In this document: positions 59,201 to 62,908 of the stretch, one piece after another
Numbering within the stretch: the first letter of the stretch is position 1
Layout of the letters: the number at the start of each line of letters is the position of its first letter
Source of the DNA: JAJDYQ01 sp963662865
GTDB taxonomy: Bacteria; Pseudomonadota; Gammaproteobacteria; JAJDYQ01
DNA: 64,000 bases
Assembly (NCBI GenBank): GCA_963662865.1
Contig: OY759969.1
Location: 1,984,001-2,048,000 of the forward strand
Direction: 5' to 3'
Made by a program: the position numbers and the translations under genes
The notes under the pieces: generated by a model
Databases searched by the model: none
What the model was told of the DNA's origin: nothing
The model's input: only the letters and a program-made list of their open reading frames with translations

Positions 59201-60230
59201 GCGAGCCCAGCACCACGGTGTACGTGCCTTCATCGTTCTCTGCAATCGTTATCGCCGTCTCGCTGATGGTGACGCCCGGGTCTAATAAGTTGAATCTATC
59301 CTCCAGGGGGCCTCCACCGATCGCACCGCCTTGCAGGCCGGCGCCAGGGCTCGGGGTGCCCCGGGTGATGATGATTGTCTCTGTGGCTTCGGCTATGTCG
59401 TCGTCGACCGCGGTCACGTGCAGATGGAGGGTGACGCCGGTTGGGCCGGTGAAGGTCGCCGTGCCGACTCTGCTGCCGCTGTCCGGGGGGGTGAACATGT
59501 GGCCAGCCCTTGGCGAGGCCAGGGCCACGGTATAGTCGTCCATCGGCGTCGCCGTGCCGCCAAAGTTCAGCGGCATCGACAGCACTTCGCCCCGCACCAA
59601 TCTGCGGCTCAGGTTGAGCCGGGGATTCTTGGAGCGGTCGCGTATGTCGAAGAGGATGAGAGCCCCGCTGCCTTCCACGATGTCGCCTCTTATCCCCTCA
59701 ATCAGGCTTACTGTGGTGGGTTCGTCGTCGGTGACGGTGACTCTCACGCCGGGAATGATCGAATTAGTCGGGGTACCGGCGACGAAGCTGTGAGTGATGG
59801 TGCCTATACGACCACTGCCGGGGTTGTCAGTGCTGTCATTAACACCCGTTACCGTCACGGTCTGCACCATGTCCCAGTTGGCCGCTGTGAAGGTCAGGGT
59901 CGCCGGGCTCACGGTGTTCACACTTGTCCCTGTGAATCCCAGCATAATCTGCACGTCGTTGGCCGGCTGTGCGACCAGCTCCATACTGTAGTTGGCCTGG
60001 CCGCCTTCGGCGATCGTGACGGCGGTCGGGGTAACGGTCACGCTGGCCGGCGGCTCGGTCTGGGCGAAGGCCGGGGCGGCAAGGCCGGCGAGCAGCGGCA
60101 GCAATAGCAGGGCTGACAAAAAATCCGGCCACAGGCTACGACGCCGACGGGCAGGTGCATCAATGCCGGCGATAACGTGGTCGGTGCGCTTTATGTGTTG
60201 TCCGGCATATGCCGGGGCTTTCGTTGTCAT
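41298..60230 (-). CDS. Giant Calx-beta repeat protein with C-terminal autotransporter-like beta-barrel (6,310 aa)
   Basis: One uninterrupted frame of 18.9 kb. AGGGA nine bases before the ATG supports the start. A long signal peptide has a basic stretch (PARRRRSLWP), a hydrophobic core and AAPAFA before Q57. I count 28 modules with the signature NW(D/N/S)..Q(T)(V/I/F)TV, about 12 of the type PTTVTLAG..GDI.., and about six classical Calx-beta units (EGSGTHNIEVNL...), nearly fifty in all. Acidic DDD/DND junctions suit calcium binding. The last ~490 residues (from about 42770 down) form the barrel, with LPRFGLTAIEHMLGGLDY and a terminal LKLSW. Its barrel is closely related to that of the gene at 2436–7124, with G/C-rich codon use. 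Role as an adhesin or surface stalk is inferred. Confidence 0.92.
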   Translation of the reverse strand: MTTKAPAYAGQHIKRTDHVIAGIDAPARRRRSLWPDFLSALLLLPLLAGLAAPAFAQTEPPASVTVTPTAVTIAEGGQANYSMELVAQPANDVQIMLGFTGTSVNTVSPATLTFTAANWDMVQTVTVTGVNDSTDNPGSGRIGTITHSFVAGTPTNSIIPGVRVTVTDDEPTTVSLIEGIRGDIVEGSGALILFDIRDRSKNPRLNLSRRLVRGEVLSMPLNFGGTATPMDDYTVALASPRAGHMFTPPDSGSRVGTATFTGPTGVTLHLHVTAVDDDIAEATETIIITRGTPSPGAGLQGGAIGGGPLEDRFNLLDPGVTISETAITIAENDEGTYTVVLGSPPAVTIEVTVASDTTSAVAVNAASTLLRFTSLSWSTPQIVTVTGVNDDINGNRMATISHSIDSGNGDGASYPEGLAIDTVEVTVTDDDLPVVSFAVGTSAANEGSGTHNIEVNLDPVPTSDTTITYTVTDLIATVDDDYMAPSGSVFVTANTSSVNIPVTIIDDSRLEDAELFRLTLTTTTGSGYTLGTPFTHEVIIVDNDLPLASFAVDTSMANEGSGTHNIEVNLSLPPAADTTITYTVETAVNVARATPDTDYTALTGMVVVPAGMTRADISVAITEDNTDERDEIIGLTLQALSGVYGTTSPATHELTLIDNDATTVTLAGAADDIAEDDTSAITITLGRGLRRGEVLPVPLTFAGTASLGTDYTLTGITQGGGVSYTIPSSGDAGTVTFTGASVVSSRTASLTLTAINGGTTVDIGLGTLDDTSGTGLSGGASGTDNLGAFNIISPGVTISERAITIAEGDEDTYTVVLATQPGAAVTITPTSGTLATATVSSALTFTSANWDTAQTITVAGVGNNADAANQAVTISHAATSTDSTYSAITPAPVTATVIDDDPTVVTLTRFGGAGAVSEGDTVGFFVGLSRPLTAGETIDVPLSIGGTGVTTADWSLAFGFAPTGVTLSGQTTPTPQVRFSGAGAQTATLSIDMAEDGIAEGDGSETYTIALGPDGDGANGFDRSTLNTNVGGGADPHSSNNSFDVRVNDPPPPDVTITQTGGNTRPIEGGTTDSYGMVLDTQPTADVTITATSGTPTTATVSGSLVFSSTNWNMAQSITVTGVDNDADAVNQAVTITHAATSTDTDYNLTPDPVTATVIDDDPTTVTLAGAAGDILAGDDKQITVTLGRGLVNGETLPVPLTFGGSATPGTDYTVTGAAATGITYTGLDGASGTVTFTGPASGTTATTATLTLSAVNAGVTVDIDLGTLDADSGTGLSGGAAGTDNLADFDIATPGVTVTETGGDTTVAEASGTDNYGIRLSTQPSGSVTITATSNTTSAATVTPATLTFTTANWNAAQTFTVTGINNSRDDAMNARMATISHAAASTDTNYGSSLDIDDVEVTVTDDDTAGVTISEAAITIAEGNEGTYTVVLATQPGAAVTITATSGTPATATVSPALTFTSANWDTAQTITVAGENNEDDAANQAVTISHAATSTGDPTYHALTPDPVTATVIDDEPTIVILDRVSGTGAIIEGDEIFISVTLSRRLTAGETIDVPLSIGGMGVTTADWSLELTTIERNTGVTLSATTTATPQVTFSGAGAQIAGLTLTSADDDTAEGGGEGSETYIIALGPNDATTNGFDLATLDTNVGGGADPSGSANTFNVQVNDPPPAGVTISEAEITIAEGDEDTYTVVLATQPGAAVTITPTSGTLATATVSPALTFTSANWDTAQTITVAGEDNEADAANQAVTITHAATSTDTDYNLTPAPVTATVIDDDPTVVTLARSIDSTGAVGEGGTVGFTITLSRRLTGSEIIDVPLSISGTNVTTDDWSLALNSSFSNTGVTLSSQATATPRVRFSGSDSRIVRMQLTAVADGMAEGGGEGSETYTIALGPNDASANGFDLATLGTNVGGGADPDSSANTFNVQVNDPPPAGVTISETAITIDEGGEGTYTVVLDTQPAGTVEITVESDTTSAATVGTTSASLTFTMSNWNTVQTVTVMGVEDNAENERTATISHSIASGDGDRADYPDGLAIADVDVTVSNNDLPMVNFAAATSMANEGSGTHSIMVNLSSAQSSDTTINYTVANTSTATADADYTELSGTVVVSASETSANIPVVITNDRVDEANETVVLTLAAGSDYRVGTTASAHTLTITDNDTAGVTVTETGGGTTVAEADGTDNYGIRLSTQPTGSVTITAESDTENAATVTPATLTFTTANWNAAQTFTVTGIDNNRDDAMNRRMATISHAAASTDDTNYVSSLDIDDVEVTVTDEDVPELTVSVQDGHTTFVEGGTRTIVVTSDIPIDGEVLLGGTITPNNGGLLIVQDTFTGGNSMITFEAFPNNNDIDDPPGGRTATAGIRAGSGYTLGNPSTVTLMVIDNDPTTVTLAGTAGDIADGDDKQITVILGRGLVNGEILPVPLTFGGSATPGTDYTVTGAAATGITYSGLDSASAMVTFTGPASGTTATTATLTLSAVNAGVTVDIDLGTLDTDSGTGLDGGADGTDNLADFDIVTPGVTVTETEGGTTVAEASGTDDYGIRLDSPPSGSVTITAESDTESAATVTPETLTFTTANWNAAQTFTVTGIDNNRDDDMNRRMATISHAAASTDTNYDSSLDIDDVEVTVTDEDVPVLTVSEQDGHTTIVEGGTRTIVVTSDIPIDGSRGRVGFSPITPNEGGAQLGLGGTAIAGATPMNTFEVSINNNDIDDLPGRTATTGIMAGTGYTLGDPSTVTFRIIDDDPTTVTLAGTAGNINEGASVEITVTLGRELVSGEVLPVPLTLGGTATRGTDYTLTGTPANNIAYNIPDTGNVGTVTFTGPASATATLTLTVQTDTTSDATETIDIGLGTLDDTSGTDLEGGAAGTDSLTDFTIMEQPAIALPSTLTVDEGDSASYQVVLATEPTMSTTITVTGHTGTDLTLDTASLTFTTSNWDTAQMVTVTAGEDADAATDVVPLTHTATGGNYDTLTAVIRVSITDTDTAGVTITETGGNTRPIEGGTADNYGMTLDTPPIADVTITATSGTGATVNPGSLTFTSANWNMAQTITVTGVDNAADAANQTVTISHAATSTGDSTYNGLDLDDVTATVIDDEPTVVTLARIDSTGAVGEGGTIGFAITLSRALASGEIIDVPLSISGTNVTTDDWSLALDSSFSNTGVTLSGQATATPRVRISGSRTANLYLTAAADGMAEGGGEGSETYIIALGPNDATANGFDLATLGTNVGGGADPSGSANTFNVQVNDPPSAGVTISEAAITITEGDEGTYTVVLATQPSAAVTITPTSGTLATATVSPNNLIFTAANWDTAQIITVAGEDNNADAANQTVTISHAATSTGDSTYNALTPDPVTATVIDDDPTVVSLTYFDDGTIYEGNRVQLRVSLSRSLAVGEIIDVPLSISGTNVTPDDWSLIVEVDPLAIDATLSDEATSTPLLRLSGTRSASSVDLFLTPTIDETAEGNGTGTETYTIALGPDDTTANGFDRTTLGTNVGGGANPHSRDDGFDLEVLDSMRHTVSLSLDSAMGAEGDSGLSDGATLTITIDPPNPQLFQLILNFGGTAIRGGNDYIVTESGFDDTDVSASGLQIPLSIASERATLQYRIRANGDTVDESNETVTLALVRAGINTPSNVIFDGDATTVTYTITDDDTAGVTVSETEGGTTVAEAGGTDDYGIMLSTQPSGSVTITATSNTTSAATVTPTTLTFTTANWNAAQTFTVTGINNSRDDAMSARMAAISHAASSSTDTNYVSGLDIDDVEVTVTDDDPTTVTLAGAEGDILAGDDKQITVTLGRGLVNGEILPVPLTFGGSATPGTDYTVTGAAAAGITYTGLGGAVGTVTFTGPDSGTTATTATLTLSAVNAGGTVDIDLGTLDADSGTGLGGGADGTDNLADFNIVSSGVTVSETEGGTTVAEAGGTDDYGIRLSTQPTDSVTITATSNATSAATVTPTTLTFTTANWNAAQTFTVTGISNNRDDAMSARMATISHAAASTDTNYGSSLDIDDVEVTVTDDDPTTVTLAGAAGDIANGDDKQITVTLGRGLVNGEILPVPLTFGGSATPGTDYTVTGAAATGITYTGLDGAVGTVTFTGPTSGTTATTATLTLSAVNAGVTVDIDLGTLDTDSGTGLGGGAAGTDNLADFDIVSSGVTVSETAITIAEGDEGTYTVVLSTQPAGNVEITVASDTTSAVTVGTSSASLTFTMSNWDTAQTVTVTGVNDNLVSERTADISHRIASGDGDGASYPDGLVIAAVEVTVTDNDTPPGLTFEGAPVTVAEGGTAEYAVELATQPTGPVTVTISGHSGTDLTLNTASLEFTTDNWDTAQTVTVTAAADDTDTADDTVTLTHTASGADYGAVTGNVVVTITDDDLPVASFAAGTSSAAEGAGTHNVVVSLSSVRTAATTITYTVAGTSTATIGDDYTRLSGTVVVPADRLSANIPVTITDDSLQEASETVVLFLGTGSGYTVGTDRVHTLTITDDDLPVASFAAGTSSAGEDAGTHNVVVNLNPAPTAATTITYTVAGTSTATMDTDYTMLSGMVVVPASLSSVNIPVTIDDDDVDEANETVILFLSAGSGYTVGTDDVHTLTITDNDTRGLTFNPETLTVDEGGSEGYTVILTSEPTMEVTVAINDPDGLTRLPASLTFTSTNWATVQTVTVTAEQDDDTINDGVTLTHTASGATEYVGIDGDVAVTVNDDDDADLEFTDAPVTVNEGGNAEYAVELATEPTGEVTVTISVASDTDLMLNPNRLTFTSVNWDTAQTVMVTANPDADAADDTVTLVHTASGATEYGLVTGDVEVTISDDDDAGLMFVNTPVTVDEGASAEYTVELATEPTGDVTVDVSGHSGSDLMPAPTSLTFTAVNWETAQAVTVTAGQDSDTDNDMVTLTHRASGATEYAGIDGDVAVTITDDDVASVVVSPTDVTVGEAGGTATYTVVLDTPPVGDVEIMVASDMEDVATVSVTGVTFTTTNWNRAQTVTVTGVNDGIDNAIDRTASISHRITTGAGGDYPTNLAIDPVRVTAEDDDIAGVSVSEEAVTVAEAGGRATYTVVLDTEPTAEVTLTAISQGTFTATVNPPSEITFTQSNWGTAQTLTVMGVNDDIDNPGGVRAVSINHGIRGGYPNSVEVASVRVAVMDDEPDAGLEFSRDGLSIDRLSIDEGGAGLGYEVALTTEPTGDVTVTLTGAPAAVTLSANSLMFTAGNWSMVQTVTVTAEEDTNSTDESAMLVHTASGGGYDGVTGGIEIEVTDDDRDAGVSIGQAELTVTEGEMEDYRVMLDAPPDSDVEITVSSSAAAASVNPTILTFTASNWSTEQTVTVTGADDDIDNAADRTANLSHAITTGDGGGYTTALEIEDVTVTVADDDEAGLMFTSERLSVIEGGAGQGYRMALTSEPTGEVTVTITGNPVDVRDVTLSTASLMFTAGNWSMVQTVTVTAGEDANTADESATLTHTASGGGYDEVTGEIAVEVTDDDRDAGVSIGQAELTVTEGEMEDYRVVLDAQPDSNVEITVSSSGAAASVNPPILTFTASNWSMEQTVTVTGADDDIDNAADRTANLSHAITTVAGGGYTTALEIEDVTVTVADDDEAGLMFTLERLSVIEGETGRGYRMALTSEPTGEVTVTITGNPGDVTLSTASLMFTAGNWDTAQTVTVTAGEDSDMTDEDVALTHTASGGGYDGVSGTLTVEVSDDDRGAGVTVSESSLTIGETGTGTYTIRLNSQPEVAVLITVTPETPRVVEVNKAGGMAGSSQFLTFTPMDWGIAQEVTVTGVDDDIDNPGRRRVSIRHAIAPDGGDGAGYPNDGTLEIGAVLVTVTDDEGRALSAGTPEMQLAQEVWLPRFGLTAIEHMLGGLDYRFSVADRPPPGLSGNLNGLPAGRGLNGVGTGGVRGLAGVDGFGNGNTGGGDGLGAGSVDRLFNLSQTLSLRDMLRGSRFVHRDKAGISVWGQASYSRYEDARAGVSMDGEVTTGILGVDRDNGRTLLGLALSYSDGDGDWSGEQEKGELSSTLTSLLPYIRYDVTERLQVWGALSYGRGELEQTSASVNSKHDLEQVSASMGLRGTLLERPVEEGGLKLALTSEATLARIESDDDGGVRGAETGTRRFRLGLEWSWQLPQSDGGRLIPELELGMRYDGGDTSDGLGVELGGGISWELPSTGLTLDVRGRRLLDHENAERHEWGVSGSLRYDLRPGSAYGPSLSLSQEYGNASASGGLDRLLSGSLSDALEEDSSQPGSPSRRWSLEGEWGLSLDSGATGVPYAGLSSSGANRDLTLGWRLLSVPGGELNTELDVKAIRREDGQGEANHGVGAELKLSW
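47799..48198 (-). repeat. Intragenic repeat, copy A (~400 bp)
   Basis: Within the giant gene, one of four near-identical ~400-bp blocks, each coding for one PTTVTLAG-type module of about 133 residues. All four begin AATGT(C/T)GAAGTCCGCC on the plus strand and end just after GGTCACGGTGGTCGG. The other copies start at 48540, 52674 and 56355. Confidence 0.85.
48540..48939 (-). repeat. Intragenic repeat, copy B (~400 bp)
   Basis: Second copy of the ~400-bp block described at 47799–48198. Reading along both, differences are single-base substitutions with no frame change. Confidence 0.85.
52674..53073 (-). repeat. Intragenic repeat, copy C (~400 bp)
   Basis: Third copy of the ~400-bp block. Long stretches are identical to copy A, with a small cluster of changes near 52850. 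Confidence 0.85.
56355..56754 (-). repeat. Intragenic repeat, copy D (~400 bp)
   Basis: Fourth copy of the ~400-bp block, again nearly identical in sequence and in the same reading frame. Confidence 0.85.
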
Positions 60231-60272
60231 TTAGATTTTCCCTGCTAATGTTGTTATTTCTTTGTATCCCTT

Positions 60273-60300
60273 AAATAATATGTCCGAAATAATATGTCCG
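60273..60300. repeat. Tandem 14-bp repeat before the giant gene
   Basis: Two perfect copies of AAATAATATGTCCG lie head-to-tail, 43–70 bp upstream of the giant gene's start. On the coding strand each contains TATTAT, a plausible -10 box, so the doubling gives two possible promoters or a repeated operator. Confidence 0.7.
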
Positions 60301-60479
60301 GGATGTCTGCCGGTTTTTGTTTTGTCCTGTCTTATGCTTTGGGCTGGCATCATCGGTATTCCAGTTTAATCATATGAGTTGTGTCTGTGTCAATCATAAA
60401 TTTCAAAACGATTTGGATTGGGGGCTTTAATCTGTGAATTACATCACGAAAACGGGGCTGTTGGTAAAGCAGGCCCGGT

Positions 60480-61484
60480 ATGTCGCTGCATTATGGGGGC
60501 CTGTCCGGCGGTAAGCCCGGATATGGGCCTGTCTCACATTTTATGCGCGATGTTTTCACTAATCTGTTTATCGGTTTTGCGGGGGTGTTTGGTCTGCCGT
60601 TTTTGCATTTTTTGGGGGGCATCGCCGGGAATCTGTTGTATTTCATCCCCAATAAGGTGCGGTCTGTGTCGCTCATCAATGTAGCAGTCTGTTTCCCGCA
60701 GTTGAGTCCCGGGCAGCAGAAACAGTTGACCCGGGCTGCGCTGGTTGAGCTTTGTCAGTGGTTTTTCGAGCTTGGGCCGGTCTGTCAATGGCCTGTGAGC
60801 CGGCTGGAGCGGCTTATCGTTGCCAGCCATGGCGTTGATGCCATACGGGAAGTTTTGGATCAAGGCCGGGGGGTGATGCTGATCACGCCTCATTATGGCA
60901 ACTGGGAGCTCTCTGCCCTGGCCGGGGCGCGGCTGTTTCCGATTACTATTATGTATAAACCGCCTGGAATCAAGGCACTTCATCGGCATATGCTGTCTTT
61001 CCGAACCCGGGCGGGTGCCTCTTTGGTCGGTACTGATTTCAAGGGCATGAAGGCGCTTTTTTCGGCCCTGAGACGTGGCGAGGCTATCGGACTGCTCACC
61101 GATCAGGTGCCTGAACAGGGGGCTTTTGTGTATGCCCCTTTCTTCGGTCAGCCGGCGCGCACTATGACGTTGTTCTCAAAGCTATTGCGCAAGACCAACT
61201 CGGCGGTGTTTTTGTCTTCCATGCGCAGGCTGCCACGGGGACGCGGCTTTGTTCTTAACTGTACCCGGCTTGATGAACGGTTATTGTCCGACCGGGATGA
61301 AGTCCGGGCGGCAACTTATATGAATCAATCTCTGGAAGGGCTGATTGTTGAGGAGCCTGCGCAGTATCTGTGGGCCTATAAACGCTTTAAGTTCTACCCT
61401 GATTCGCGGACCAGGGGTGCCATATACCGTGATGGGCCGCCGGGGCTATTTTCTCCAAAAGGTGATGCTGATCAGAACGAGTAG
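60480..61484 (+). CDS. LpxL/HtrB-type lysophospholipid or lipid A acyltransferase
   Basis: Transfers an acyl chain, in this family usually to lipid A precursors. The catalytic H-x4-E motif is HYGNWE with His138 and Glu143. GLPFLHFLGGIAGNLLYFIP is the N-terminal membrane anchor, ALRRGEAIGLLTDQVPEQGAF and the final LWAYKRFKF are also typical. Starts at 60480 (334 residues) and 60543 both lack strong ribosome sites; the second begins closer to the family's usual N-terminus. The 3' end overlaps trkH by 39 bp, in convergent orientation. Confidence 0.9.
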   Translation: MSLHYGGLSGGKPGYGPVSHFMRDVFTNLFIGFAGVFGLPFLHFLGGIAGNLLYFIPNKVRSVSLINVAVCFPQLSPGQQKQLTRAALVELCQWFFELGPVCQWPVSRLERLIVASHGVDAIREVLDQGRGVMLITPHYGNWELSALAGARLFPITIMYKPPGIKALHRHMLSFRTRAGASLVGTDFKGMKALFSALRRGEAIGLLTDQVPEQGAFVYAPFFGQPARTMTLFSKLLRKTNSAVFLSSMRRLPRGRGFVLNCTRLDERLLSDRDEVRAATYMNQSLEGLIVEEPAQYLWAYKRFKFYPDSRTRGAIYRDGPPGLFSPKGDADQNE

Positions 61485-62897
61485 GGTGAAGACTTCCAAA
61501 CGGCCCAGCAGCATGGCAAAGCTCAATACCCATTTGGCAAAGTCGCTGATGTCGGCATAGTTCGGGCCGACTGCTCCCATCCCCGGGCCAAGGTTGTTCA
61601 TTGTTGCGGCTACGGCAGAAAACGCGGTTACCTGATCCATCCCGCTGATCATGAGGACTACCATGATGGCGACAAAACTTGCCACATAGGCTGAAAAGAA
61701 GCCCCATACCGCACTGATGACTTTGTTTGATAACGGCTTTCCTCCTACTTTGATCGGGATTATCGCGTTGGGGTGAACCAGCCATTTTATCTCTCGGTTG
61801 CCTTGTTTGATGAGTAATAGAAAACGGATTACCTTGATGCCGCCTGCCGTTGAGCCGGCACAGCCACCTATAAAACTCGAGAAAATCAGTATTACCGGTA
61901 TCGCTCCCGGCCACAGGTAAAATTCTTCTGTGGTAAATCCGGTTGTAGTGCCTATGGATATGGCTTGAAAAATCCCTGTCATGAGCGCTTCTCCCGGTTC
62001 ATCCGCGACATGCAGTCTATATAAAAGGACCGATGTCAGTATGGCGGTGAACAACAGTATGGCAAGGTATGTGCGCGTTTCTGCATCTGAGGCGTAAACG
62101 CCAATGTCCATGTTGCGCCAGGCTATGAAGTGCAGGGAAAAGTTGATGCCGGCCAGCAGCATGAAGACAATCGCAATGGATTCGATCAGGGCGCTGTCAA
62201 AATGGCCGATGCTTTGGTCATACGGCGAGAAGCCGCCTATCGCAATGGTCGAAAAGCTGTGAGATACCGCATCGAACAGGCTCATTCCGGCAAGCCAGTA
62301 TGCCAGTGCGCAGATCACGGTCAGGCCAAGGTATATGAACCACAGGGCCTTGGCTGTCTCGGTGATGCGCGGGGTCAGTTTGTTGTCTTTCATCGGGCCG
62401 GGCGTCTCGGCTCGATACAGTTGCATCCCGCCAATTCCCAGCATCGGCAAAACGGCAACGGCAAGGACGATTATCCCCATGCCGCCCAGCCACTGTAGTT
62501 GCTGGCGATAGTAAAGAACAGACCGCGGCAGGGTGTCCAGGCCCGTAATCACCGTGGCACCGGTCGTGGTCAGGCCGGAAACCGATTCAAATACTGCATC
62601 GACAAGCTCAAGATTGGGCGACATGGATAACATTAACGGTACGGCGCCAAACAGACTCAGTACCAGCCAGAACATCGCTACAATTAAAAAACCATCTCTC
62701 AATCGCAGTCCCTGTTCGATACGGCGCACCGGAAGCCACATGAGCAGGCCAATAATCAATGTAAACAGGAAGGCCATAAAAAACGGCACCGCCTGACCGT
62801 CATCATCGTATAAGGCAATCGGGATGGGGATCAGCTGGGTGATGCTGAACAGCATCAGTAGAATGCCGAGCACGCGCTGGATGATTTCAAGCTGCAA
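61446..62897 (-). CDS. trkH: Trk potassium uptake system, membrane subunit TrkH
   Basis: Potassium-conducting subunit of the Trk system in the inner membrane, 483 residues. The four selectivity-filter-like repeats read TTTGATVITGL, FSTIAIGGFSPYD, IGTTTGFTTEEF, and MNNLGPGMGAVGPN. The N-terminus (EIIQRVLGILLMLFS) and the conserved GGMGIIVLAVAVLPMLGIGG are normal for TrkH. The gene lies 11 bp downstream of trkA on the same strand. Confidence 0.96.
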   Translation of the reverse strand: MQLEIIQRVLGILLMLFSITQLIPIPIALYDDDGQAVPFFMAFLFTLIIGLLMWLPVRRIEQGLRLRDGFLIVAMFWLVLSLFGAVPLMLSMSPNLELVDAVFESVSGLTTTGATVITGLDTLPRSVLYYRQQLQWLGGMGIIVLAVAVLPMLGIGGMQLYRAETPGPMKDNKLTPRITETAKALWFIYLGLTVICALAYWLAGMSLFDAVSHSFSTIAIGGFSPYDQSIGHFDSALIESIAIVFMLLAGINFSLHFIAWRNMDIGVYASDAETRTYLAILLFTAILTSVLLYRLHVADEPGEALMTGIFQAISIGTTTGFTTEEFYLWPGAIPVILIFSSFIGGCAGSTAGGIKVIRFLLLIKQGNREIKWLVHPNAIIPIKVGGKPLSNKVISAVWGFFSAYVASFVAIMVVLMISGMDQVTAFSAVAATMNNLGPGMGAVGPNYADISDFAKWVLSFAMLLGRLEVFTLLVLISITFWRK

Positions 62898-62908
62898 AAT
62901 TTCTATTC

